From: Microplitis mediator
Lineage: Eukaryota > Arthropoda > Insecta > Hymenoptera > Braconidae
Direction of reading: 5' to 3'
DNA length: 64,000 bases
NCBI RefSeq assembly: GCF_029852145.1
Contig: NC_079976.1
Span: 14,059,104-14,123,103, forward strand
Below the pieces are notes generated by a model. That model had not been told where the DNA came from. It worked only from the letters and a program-made list of their open reading frames with translations, and did no database searches. Of this stretch, positions 1 to 9,525 are shown in pieces (positions within the stretch are counted from its first letter, which is position 1; each line of letters begins with the position of its first letter). The position numbers and the translations under genes are program-made.

Positions 1-119
1 CATAGTTGTCTTTTATATTATATTTTTGGCTCTTAAGTTTACCACCATAACATAAGTTTTTTCAATATGTGCCATTATGTTTAGTAGTTTTTGTCTTTTG
101 TACGTTAACATATAAAAAT

Positions 120-139
120 GTAAGCATTTGTATGCTTAC
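120..139. repeat. Inverted repeat 2: GTAAGCAT / ATGCTTAC
   Basis: Two perfect 8-base arms flank a 4-base loop, TTGT. In most copies phase 136 is G (ATGCGTAC), which puts one mismatch in the stem. A large minority have T (ATGCTTAC), which makes the stem perfect, as in this copy. The segment just upstream (phase 56-119) is among the least variable in the monomer. Confidence 0.85.
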
Positions 140-157
140 TTTATGAACAGCCGACAA

Positions 158-173
158 CTCATACTAGTACGAG
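158..173. repeat. Near-perfect 16-bp dyad centred on ACTAGT
   Basis: The 16 bases from CTC to GAG read the same on both strands except for one A/C mismatch pair (fourth base from each end). There is no spacer. The core TACTAGTA is a perfect 8-bp palindrome. It is kept in almost all copies. Exceptions include ACTAGGAC (1823, 12785, 25071), ATTCTAGTA (2150 region, 13115 region, 25402 region) and ATATCAGTA (13779 region, 14447 region, 26731 region). A second 6-bp palindrome, GCCGGC, follows directly in most copies. Confidence 0.75.
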
Positions 174-190
174 CTGGCGTTCAAATGAAT

Positions 191-212
191 TGTTATTTTC
201 ATTCAAATAACA
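191..212. repeat. Inverted repeat 3: TGTTATTT / AAATAACA
   Basis: Two perfect 8-base arms flank the 6-base loop TCATTC. In the copies I compared, changes are commoner in the loop (CCATTC, TTATTC, TCATTT, TCGTTC, TCATCC, TCAATC) than in the arms (GTTATATT at 3847 and 7169; CCAATAAC near 12171; CTAATAAC near 14819 and 27105; CGTTATTT near 1850, 12812 and 25099). Confidence 0.85.
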
Positions 213-239
213 TACAAGTATATGGCGGCGGATAGTTTG

Positions 240-282
240 CAAAGTACTATCACTTAATTTTTCGCCGATCAGTTGTACTTTG
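240..282. repeat. Inverted repeat 4: CAAAGTAC / GTACTTTG
   Basis: Two perfect 8-base arms are separated by 27 bases that include the T-run and CCAATC. Left-arm variants are common and travel with block families: CAACGTAC, CAGAGTAC and CAATGTAC. Right-arm variants include CTACTTTG (6256 region, 61372 region), CTAGTTTG (20867 region and its copies) and GAACTTTG (30829 region). The arms do not covary, so a conserved RNA stem is not supported. Confidence 0.8.
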
Positions 283-297
283 TGTCATTTTTTGACA
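283..297. repeat. Inverted repeat 5: TGTCA / TGACA with T loop
   Basis: Five-base arms flank five T residues, directly abutting inverted repeat 4. Variants that weaken it include TTCGACA (3948 region, 7270 region, 21220 region), TTAGACA (12583, 13249 and 13578 regions) and TTGTCAT (19889 region and its copies). Confidence 0.6.
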
Positions 298-299
298 TC

Positions 300-306
300 T
301 ATAAAT
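300..306 (+). promoter_or_regulatory. TATA-like element in each monomer (speculative)
   Basis: TATAAAT is present at phase 300-306 in almost every copy, preceded by either CATC or CATA (the latter gives CATATATAAAT). It resembles a TATA box but is what AT-rich DNA also yields by chance. No initiator or transcript evidence is visible. Confidence 0.12.
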
Positions 307-325
307 TTTTTCCTTTTTTTTTCTT
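306..325. other. 20-nt pyrimidine run in each monomer
   Basis: From T306 to T325 the shown strand has only T and C. This run carries much of the length variation: CC followed by 9 T is usual, CT followed by T is common, and copies with 8 T (near 10620) or a 10-bp loss (61405-61415) exist. Since all monomers share one orientation, the array carries about 190 such runs on the same strand. Confidence 0.8.
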
Positions 326-363
326 AATCTGACATAGTTGTCTTTTATATTATATTTTTGGCT

Positions 364-388
364 CTTAAGTTTGCCACCATAACTTAAG
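364..388. repeat. Inverted repeat 1: CTTAAGTT / AACTTAAG
   Basis: Two perfect 8-base arms are separated by 9 bases, shown here in the second monomer because the first has a mutated right arm. The element recurs in nearly every copy at phase 32-56. Each arm itself contains the 6-bp palindrome CTTAAG, so the site is also a near direct repeat. Variants that break it appear in identifiable families: CTGTTAAG (for example 20621, 32907, 60132), CTCTCAAG (for example 17301, 29587, 52828) and AACTGAAG (20974 region, 36249, 41893). No compensating change is seen in the other arm. Confidence 0.85.
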
Positions 389-2324
389 TTTTTTCAATAT
401 GTGCCATTATGTTTAGTAGTTTTTGTCTTTTGTACGTTATTATATAAAATTGTAAGCATTTGTATGCGTACTTTATGAACAGCCGACAACTCATACTAGT
501 ACGAGCCGGCGTTAAAATGAATTGTTATTTTCAATCAAATAACATACAAGTATATGGCGGCGGATAGTTTGCAAAGTACTATCACTTAATTTTTCGCCAA
601 TCGGTTGTACTTTGTGTCATTTTTTGACATCTATAAATTTTTTCCTTTTTTTTTCTTAATCTGACATAGTTGTCTTTTATATTATATTTTTGGCTCTTAA
701 GTTTACCACCATAACTTAAGTTTTTTCAATATGTGCCATTATGTTTAGTAGTTTTTGTCTTTTGTACGTTAACATATAAAAATGTAAGCATTTGTATGCT
801 TACTTTATGAACAGCCGACAACTCATACTAGTACGAGCTGGCGTTCAAATGAATTGTTATTTTCATTCAAATAACATACAAGTATATGGCGGCGGATAGT
901 TTGCAAAGTACTATCACTTAATTTTTTGCCAATCACTTGTACTTTGTGTCATTTTTTGACATATATAAATTTTTTCCTTTATTTTTCTTAATCTGACATA
1001 GTTGTCTTTTATATTATATTTTTGGCTCTTAAGTTTACCACCATAACTTAAGTTTTTTCAATATGTGCCATTATGTTTAGTAGTTTTTGTCTTTTGTACG
1101 TCAACATATAAAATTGTAAGCATTTGTATGCGTACTTTATGAACAGCCGACAACTCATACTAGTACGAGCCGGCGTTCGAATGAATTGTTATTTTCATCC
1201 AAATAACATACAAGTATATGGTGGCGGATACTTTGCAAAGTACTATCACTTAATTTTTTGCCAATCAGTTGTACTTTGTGTCATTTTTTGACATATATAA
1301 ATTTTTTCCTTTTTTTTTCTTGATCTGACATAGTTGTCTTTTATATTATATTTTTGGCTCTTAAGTTTACCACCATAACTTAAGTTTTTTCAATATGTGC
1401 CATTATGTTTAGTAGTTTTTGTCTTTTGTACGTTAACATATAAAATTGTAAGCATTTGTATGCGTACTTTATGAACAGCCGACAACTCATACTAGTACGA
1501 GCCGGCGTTAAAATGAATTGTTATTTCCATTCAAATAACATACAAGTATATGGCGGCGGATAATTTGCAAAGTACTATCACTTAATTTTTTGCCAATCAG
1601 TTGTACTTTGTGTCATTTTTTGACATATATAAATTTTTTCCTTTTTTTTTCTTAATCTGACATAGTTGTCTTTTATATTATATTTTTGGCTCTTAAGTTT
1701 ACCACCATAACTTAAGTTTTTTCAATATGTGCCATTATGTTTAGTAGTTTTTGTCTTTTGTACGTTAACATATAAAATTGTAAGCATTTGTATGCTTATT
1801 TTATGAACAGCCGCCAACTCATACTAGGACAAGCCGGCGTTAAAATGAATCGTTATTTTCATTCAAATAACATACAAGTATATGGTGGCGGATACTTTGC
1901 AAAGTACTGCCACTTAATTTTTTGCCAATCAGTTGTACTTTGTGTCATTTTTTGACATATATAAATTTTTTCCTTTATTTTTCTTAATCTGACATAGTCG
2001 TCTTTTATATTATATTTTTGGCTCTTAAGTTTACCACCATAACTTAAGTTTTTTCAATATGTGCCATTATGTTTAGTAGTTTTTGTCTTTTGTACGTTAA
2101 CATATAAAATTGTAAGCATTTGTATGCGTACTTTATGAACAGCCGCCAACTCATTCTAGTACGAGCCGGCGTTAAAATGAATTGTTATTTTCATTCAAAT
2201 AACATACAAGTATATGGTGGCGGATACTTTGCAATGTACTATCACTTAATTTTTTGCCAATCAGTTGTACTTTGTGTCATTTTTTGACATATATAAATTT
2301 TTTCCTTTTTTTTTTTTAATCTGA

Positions 2325-3323
2325 CATAGTTGTCTTTTATATTATATTTTTGGCTCTTAAGTTTACCACCATAACTTAATTTTTTTTTAATATGTGCCAT
2401 TATGTTTAGTAGTTTTTGTCTTTTGTACGTTAACATATAAAATTGTAAGCATTTGTATGCGTACTTTATGAACAGCCGACAACTCATACTAGTACGAGCC
2501 GGCGTTAAAATGAATTGTTATTTTCATTCAAATAACATACAAGTATATGGCGGCGGATAGTTTGCAAAGTACTATCACTTAATTTTTTGCCAATCAGTTG
2601 TACTTTGTGTCATTTTTTGACATATATAAATTTTTTCCTTTTTTTTTTTTAATCTGACATAGTTGTCTTTTATATTATATTTTTGGCTCTTAAGTTTACC
2701 ACCATAACTTAATTTTTTTTTAATATGTGCCATTATGTTTAGTAGTTTTTGTCTTTTGTACGTTAACATATAAAATTGTAAGCATTTGTATGCGTACTTT
2801 ATGAACAGCCGACAACTCATACTAGTACGAGCCGGCGTTAAAATGAATTGTTATTTTCATTCAAATAACATACAAGTATATGGCGGCGGATAGTTTGCAA
2901 AGTACTATCACTTAATTTTTTGCCAATCACTTGTTTTTTGTGTCATTTTTTGACATCTATAAATTTTTTCTTTTTTTTTTCTTAATCTGACATGGTAGTC
3001 TTCTACATTATATTTTTGGCTCTTAAGTTTACCACCATAACTTAATTTTTTTTTAATATGTGCCATTACGTTTAGTAGTTTTTGTCTTTTGTACGTTAAC
3101 ATATAAAATTGTAAGCATTTGTATGCGTACTTTATGAACAGCCGACAACTCATACTAGTACGAGCCGGCGTTAAAATGAATTGTTATTTCCATTCAAATA
3201 ACATACAAGTATATGGCGGCGGATAATTTGCAAAGTACTATCACTTAATTTTTTGCCAATCAGTTGTACTTTGTGTCATTTTTTGACATCTATAAATTTT
3301 TTCCTTTTTTTTTCTTAATCTGA
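2325..3323. repeat. Run of three 333-bp monomers
   Basis: Copies beginning at 2325, 2658 and 2991 each have 333 bp. In place of the usual AAGTTTTTTC they carry AA followed by nine T, a one-base gain. The third copy also carries the GGTAGTCTTCTAC variant at 2994. Single copies of this long type recur inside the 3.3-kb block near 4984, 5649, 8306 and 8971. A second long type, with an extra C (TTTTTTCC) at the same place, starts at 14283 and 15280 and recurs near 26569 and 27566. Confidence 0.85.
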
Positions 3324-6300
3324 CATAGTTGTCTGTTATATTATATTTTTGGCTCTTAAGTTTACCACCATAACTTAAGTTTTTTCAATATGTGCCATTA
3401 TGTTTAGTAGTTTTTGTCTTTTGTACGTTAACATATAAAATTGTAAGCATTTGTATGCGTACTTTATGAACAGCCGACAACTCATACTAGTACGAGCCGG
3501 CGTTAAAATGAATTGTTATTTTCATTCAAATAACATACAAGTATATGGCGGCGGATAGTTTGCAAAGTACTATCACTTAATTTTTTGCCAATCAGTTGTA
3601 CTTTGTGTCATTTTTTGACATATATAAATTTTTTCCTTTTTTTTTCTTAATCTGACATAGTTGTCTTTTATATTATATTTTTGGCTCTTAAGTTTACCAC
3701 CATAACTTAAGTTTTTTCAATATGTGCTATTATGTTTAGTAGTTTTTGTCTTTTGTACGTTAACGTATAAAATTGTAAGCATTTGTATGCGTACTTTATG
3801 AACAGCCGACAACTCATACTAGTACGAGCCGGCGTTAAAATGAATTGTTATATTCATTCAAATAACATACAAGTATATGGCGGCGGATAGTTTGCAAAGT
3901 ACTATCACTTAATTTTTTGCCAATCAGTTGTACTTTGTGTTATTTTTCGACATCTATAAATTTTTTCCTTTTTTTTTCTTAATCTGCCATAGTTGTCTTT
4001 TATATTATATTTTTGACTCTTAAGTTTACCACCATAACTTAAGTTTTTTCAATATGTGCCATTATGTTTAGTAGTTTTTGTCTTTTGTACGTTAACATAT
4101 AAAATTGTAAGCATTTGTATGCGTACTTTATGAACAGCCGACAACTCATACTAGTACGAGCCGGCGTTAAAATGAATTGTTATTTTCATTCAAATAACAT
4201 ACAAGTATATGGCGGCGGATAGTTTGCAAAGTACTATCACTTAATTTTTTGCCAATCACTTGTACTTTGTGTCATTTTTTGACATCTATAAATTTTTTCT
4301 TTTTTTTTTCTTAATCTGACATAGTTGTCTTTTATATTATATTTTTGGCTCTTAAGTTTACCACCATAACTTAAGTTCTTTCAATATGTGCCATTATGTT
4401 TAGTAGTTTTTGTCTTTTGTACGTTAACATATAAAATTGTAAGCATTTGTATGCGTACTTTATGAACAGCCGACAACTCATACTAGTACGAGCCGGCGTT
4501 AAAATGAATTGTTATTTTCATTCAAATAACATGCAAGTATATGGCGGCGGATAGTTTGCAAAGTACTATCACTGAATTTTTTGCCAATCAGTTGTACTTT
4601 GTGTCATTTTTTGACATCTATAAATTTTTTCCTTTTTTTTTCTTAATCTGACATAGTTGTCTTTTATATTATATTTTTGGCTCTTAAGTTTACCACCATA
4701 ACTTAAGTTTTTTCAATATGTGCCATTATGTTTAGTAGTTTTTGTCTTTTGTACGTTAACATATAAAATTGTAAGCATTGGTATGCGTACTTTATGAACA
4801 GCCGACAACTCATACTAGTACGAGCCGGCGTTAAAATGAATTGTTATTTTCATTCAAATAACATACAAGTATATGGCGGCGGATAGTTTGCAAAGTACTA
4901 TCACTTGATTTTTTGCCAATCAGTTGTACTTTGTGTCATTTTTTGACATATATAAATTTTTTCCTTTTTTTTTTTTAATCTGACATAGTTGTCTTTTATA
5001 TTATATTTTTGGCTCTTAAGTTTACCACCATAACTTAATTTTTTTTTAATATGTGCCATTATGTTTAGTAGTTTTTGTCTTTTGTACGTTAACATATAAA
5101 ATTGTAAGCATTTGTATGCGTACTTTATGAACAGCCGACAACTCATACTAGTACGAGCCGGCGTTAAAATGAATTGTTATTTTCATTCAAATAACATACA
5201 AGTATATGGCGGCGGATAGTTTGCAAAGTACTATCACTTAATTTTTTGCCAATCAGTTGTACTTTGTGTCATTTTTTGACATCTATAAATTTTTTCCTTT
5301 TTTTTTCTTAATCTGACATAGTTGTCTTTTATATTATATTTTTGGCTCTTAAGTTCACCACCATAACTTAAGTTTTTTCAATATGTGCCATTATGTTTAG
5401 TAGTTTTTGTCTTTTGTACGTTAACATATAAAATTGTAAGCATTGGTATGCGTACTTTATGAACAGCCGACAACTCATACTAGTACGAGCCGGCGTTAAA
5501 ATGAATTGTTATTTTCATTCAAATAACATACAAGTATATGGCGGCGGATAGTTTGCAAAGTACTATCACTTAATTTTTTGCCAATCAGTTGTACTTTGTG
5601 TCATTTTTTGACATATATAAATTTTTTCCTTTTTTTTTTTTAATCTGACATAGTTGTCTTTTATATTATATTTTTGGCTCTTAAGTTTACCACCATAACT
5701 TAATTTTTTTTTAATATGTGCCATTATGTTTAGTAGTTTTTGTCTTTTGTACGTTAACATATAAAATTGTAAGCATTTGTATGCGTACTTTATGAACAGC
5801 CGACAACTCATACTAGTACGAGCCGGCGTTAAAATGAATTGTTATTTTTATTCAAATAACATACAAGTATATGGCGGCGGATAGTTTGCAAAGTACTATC
5901 ACTTAATTTTTTGCCAATCACTTGTACTTTGTGTCATTTTTTGACATCTATAAATTTTTTCTTTTTTTTTTCTTAATCTGACATAGTTGTCTTTTATATT
6001 ATATTTTTGGCTCTTAAGTTTGTCACCATAACTTAAGTTCTTTCAATATGTGCCATTATGTTTAGTAGTTTTTGTCTTTTGTACGTTAACATATAAAATT
6101 GTAAGCATTTGTATGCGTACTTTATGAACAGCCGACAACTCATACTAGTACGAGCCGGCGTTAAAATGAATTGTTATTTTCATTCAAATAACATACAAGT
6201 ATATGGCGGCGGATAGTTTGCAAAGTACTATCACTTAATTTTTTGCCAATCAGTTCTACTTTGTGTCACTTTTTTACATATATAAATTTTTTTCTTTTTT

Positions 6301-6471
6301 TTTCTTAATCTGACATAGTTGTCTTTTATATTTTATTTTTGGCTCTTAAGTTTACCACCATAACTTAAGTTTTTTCAATATGTGCTATTATGTTTAGTAG
6401 TTTTTGTCTTTTGTACGTTAACATATAAAATTGTAAGCATTTGTATGCTTACTTTATGAACAGCCGACAAC
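3150..6471. repeat. 3.3-kb higher-order block, first copy (10 monomers)
   Basis: This block matches the next one at an offset of 3322 bp (10 monomers plus two 333-bp copies). Paired markers: GGATAATTTG 3221/6543, GTCTG 3331/6653, GTTATATT 3847/7169, ATGCAAG 4531/7853, CATTGG near 4778/8100, TGTCACC 6021/9343. The left breakpoint lies between about 3126 (GCGTAC against GCTTAC in the partner) and 3186 (shared CCATTC). The match stops near 6.2 kb, where a monomer with CTACTTTGTGTCAC follows. Confidence 0.9.
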
Positions 6472-9400
6472 TCATACTAGTACGAGCCGGCGTTAAAATG
6501 AATTGTTATTTCCATTCAAATAACATACAAGTATATGGCGGCGGATAATTTGCAAAGTACTATCACTTAATTTTTTGCCAATCAGTTGTACTTTGTGTCA
6601 TTTTTTGACATCTATAAATTTTTTCCTTTTTTTTTCTTAATCTGACATAGTTGTCTGTTATATTATATTTTTGGCTCTTAAGTTTACCACCATAACTTAA
6701 GTTTTTTCAATATGTGCCATTATGTTTAGTAGTTTTTGTCTTTTGTACGTTAACATATAAAATTGTAAGCATTTGTATGCGTACTTTATGAACAGCCGAC
6801 AACTCATACTAGTACGAGCCGGCGTTAAAATGAATTGTTATTTTCATTCAAATAACATACAAGTATATGGCGGCGGATAGTTTGCAAAGTACTATCACTT
6901 AATTTTTTGCCAATCAGTTGTACTTTGTGTCATTTTTTGACATATATAAATTTTTTCCTTTTTTTTTCTTAATCTGACATAGTTGTCTTTTATATTATAT
7001 TTTTGGCTCTTAAGTTTACCACCATAACTTAAGTTTTTTCAATATGTGCTATTATGTTTAGTAGTTTTTGTCTTTTGTACGTTAACGTATAAAATTGTAA
7101 GCATTTGTATGCGTACTTTATGAACAGCCGACAACTCATACTAGTACGAGCCGGCGTTAAAATGAATTGTTATATTCATTCAAATAACATACAAGTATAT
7201 GGCGGCGGATAGTTTGCAAAGTACTATCACTTAATTTTTTGCCAATCAGTTGTACTTTGTGTTATTTTTCGACATCTATAAATTTTTTCCTTTTTTTTTC
7301 TTAATCTGCCATAGTTGTCTTTTATATTATATTTTTGACTCTTAAGTTTACCACCATAACTTAAGTTTTTTCAATATGTGCCATTATGTTTAGTAGTTTT
7401 TGTCTTTTGTACGTTAACATATAAAATTGTAAGCATTTGTATGCGTACTTTATGAACAGCCGACAACTCATACTAGTACGAGCCGGCGTTAAAATGAATT
7501 GTTATTTTCATTCAAATAACATACAAGTATATGGCGGCGGATAGTTTGCAAAGTACTATCACTTAATTTTTTGCCAATCACTTGTACTTTGTGTCATTTT
7601 TTGACATCTATAAATTTTTTCTTTTTTTTTTCTTAATCTGACATAGTTGTCTTTTATATTATATTTTTGGCTCTTAAGTTTACCACCATAACTTAAGTTC
7701 TTTCAATATGTGCCATTATGTTTAGTAGTTTTTGTCTTTTGTACGTTAACATATAAAATTGTAAGCATTTGTATGCGTACTTTATGAACAGCCGACAACT
7801 CATACTAGTACGAGCCGGCGTTAAAATGAATTGTTATTTTTATTCAAATAACATGCAAGTATATGGCGGCGGATAGTTTGCAAAGTACTATCACTGAATT
7901 TTTTGCCAATCAGTTGTACTTTGTGTCATTTTTTGACATCTATAAATTTTTTCCTTTTTTTTTCTTAATCTGACATAGTTGTCTTTTATATTATATTTTT
8001 GGCTCTTAAGTTTACCACCATAACTTAAGTTTTTTCAATATGTGCCATTATGTTTAGTAGTTTTTGTCTTTTGTACGTTAACATATAAAATTGTAAGCAT
8101 TGGTATGCGTACTTTATGAACAGCCGACAACTCATACTAGTACGAGCCGGCGTTAAAATGAATTGTTATTTTCATTCAAATAACATACAAGTATATGGCG
8201 GCGGATAGTTTGCAAAGTACTATCACTTGATTTTTTGCCAATCAGTTGTACTTTGTGTCATTTTTTGACATATATAAATTTTTTCCTTTTTTTTTTTTAA
8301 TCTGACATAGTTGTCTTTTATATTATATTTTTGGCTCTTAAGTTTACCACCATAACTTAATTTTTTTTTAATATGTGCCATTATGTTTAGTAGTTTTTGT
8401 CTTTTGTACGTTAACATATAAAATTGTAAGCATTTGTATGCGTACTTTATGAACAGCCGACAACTCATACTAGTACGAGCCGGCGTTAAAATGAATTGTT
8501 ATTTTCATTCAAATAACATACAAGTATATGGCGGCGGATAGTTTGCAAAGTACTATCACTTAATTTTTTGCCAATCAGTTGTACTTTGTGTCATTTTTTG
8601 ACATCTATAAATTTTTTCCTTTTTTTTTCTTAATCTGACATAGTTGTCTTTTATATTATATTTTTGGCTCTTAAGTTCACCACCATAACTTAAGTTTTTT
8701 CAATATGTGCCATTATGTTTAGTAGTTTTTGTCTTTTGTACGTTAACATATAAAATTGTAAGCATTGGTATGCGTACTTTATGAACAGCCGACAACTCAT
8801 ACTAGTACGAGCCGGCGTTAAAATGAATTGTTATTTTCATTCAAATAACATACAAGTATATGGCGGCGGATAGTTTGCAAAGTACTATCACTTAATTTTT
8901 TGCCAATCAGTTGTACTTTGTGTCATTTTTTGACATATATAAATTTTTTCCTTTTTTTTTTTTAATCTGACATAGTTGTCTTTTATATTATATTTTTGGC
9001 TCTTAAGTTTACCACCATAACTTAATTTTTTTTTAATATGTGCCATTATGTTTAGTAGTTTTTGTCTTTTGTACGTTAACATATAAAATTGTAAGCATTT
9101 GTATGCGTACTTTATGAACAGCCGACAACTCATACTAGTACGAGCCGGCGTTAAAATGAATTGTTATTTTTATTCAAATAACATACAAGTATATAGCGGC
9201 GGATAGTTTGCAAAGTACTATCACTTAATTTTTTGCCAATCACTTGTACTTTGTGTCATTTTTTGACATCTATAAATTTTTTCTTTTTTTTTTCTTAATC
9301 TGACATAGTTGTCTTTTATATTATATTTTTGGCTCTTAAGTTTGTCACCATAACTTAAGTTCTTTCAATATGTGCCATTATGTTTAGTAGTTTTTGTCTT

Positions 9401-9525
9401 TTGTACGTTAACATATAAAATTGTAAGCATTTGTATGCGTACTTTATGAACAGCCGACAACTCATACTAGTACGAGCCGGCGTTAAAATGAATTGTTATT
9501 TTCATTCAAATAACATACAAGTATA
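6472..9525. repeat. 3.3-kb higher-order block, second copy
   Basis: This is a near-identical tandem partner of 3150-6200. Differences noted are few, for example a TTATTC loop at about 7840 where the first copy has TCATTC, and GTATATAGCGG near 9190 where the first has GTATATGGCGG. The match ends near 9525, where the monomer changes to GGTGGCGAATAC. Confidence 0.9.

Larger units (their letters stand above)
148..235. other. CpG-bearing core of the monomer
   Basis: In an otherwise AT-rich monomer most CpG dinucleotides sit between phase 136 and 235: in GCCGAC, ACGAG, GCCGGCG and GGCGGCGG, about eight per typical copy. Several families have lost one by a C-to-T type change (GGTGGCGG, GCGGTGG, GCCAGTG). 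This pattern fits deamination of methylated cytosine but could be ordinary drift. Confidence 0.6.
1..332 (+). repeat. Reference monomer (phase 1-332)
   Basis: This copy is used here to number positions inside the monomer. Order of parts: AT-rich segment with TTTTATATTATATTTTT (about 11-27); paired CTTAAG region (32-55); conserved T-rich segment (56-110); hairpin 2 (120-139); dyad around ACTAGT (158-173); CpG-bearing core (148-235); hairpin 3 (191-212); hairpin 4 (240-282); hairpin 5 (283-297); TATAAAT (300-306); pyrimidine run (306-325). This copy has private changes compared with the array majority: CATAAG instead of CTTAAG near 50, AAAAATG before the hairpin at 120, GAGCTGGCG instead of GAGCCGGCG, and TTCGCCGATC instead of TTTGCCAATC near 261. 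It is therefore not the consensus. It and the third copy (665-996) share several changes that the second lacks, a two-monomer alternation. Confidence 0.9.

Noticed and set aside
300..325. Bacterial-style promoter or rho-independent terminator from the TATAAT-like and T-run elements
   Set aside because: The context is a eukaryotic-type satellite. The T-run is not preceded by a GC-rich stem, and AT-rich DNA gives such matches by chance.
1..332. Internal half-monomer duplication (2 x 166 bp)
   Set aside because: The best resemblance I saw (AACTTAAGTTTTTTCAAT at phase 49-66 against CACTTAATTTTTTGCCAAT near 251-269) is short, T-rich and about 200 bp apart, so it is not evidence of a dimeric origin.
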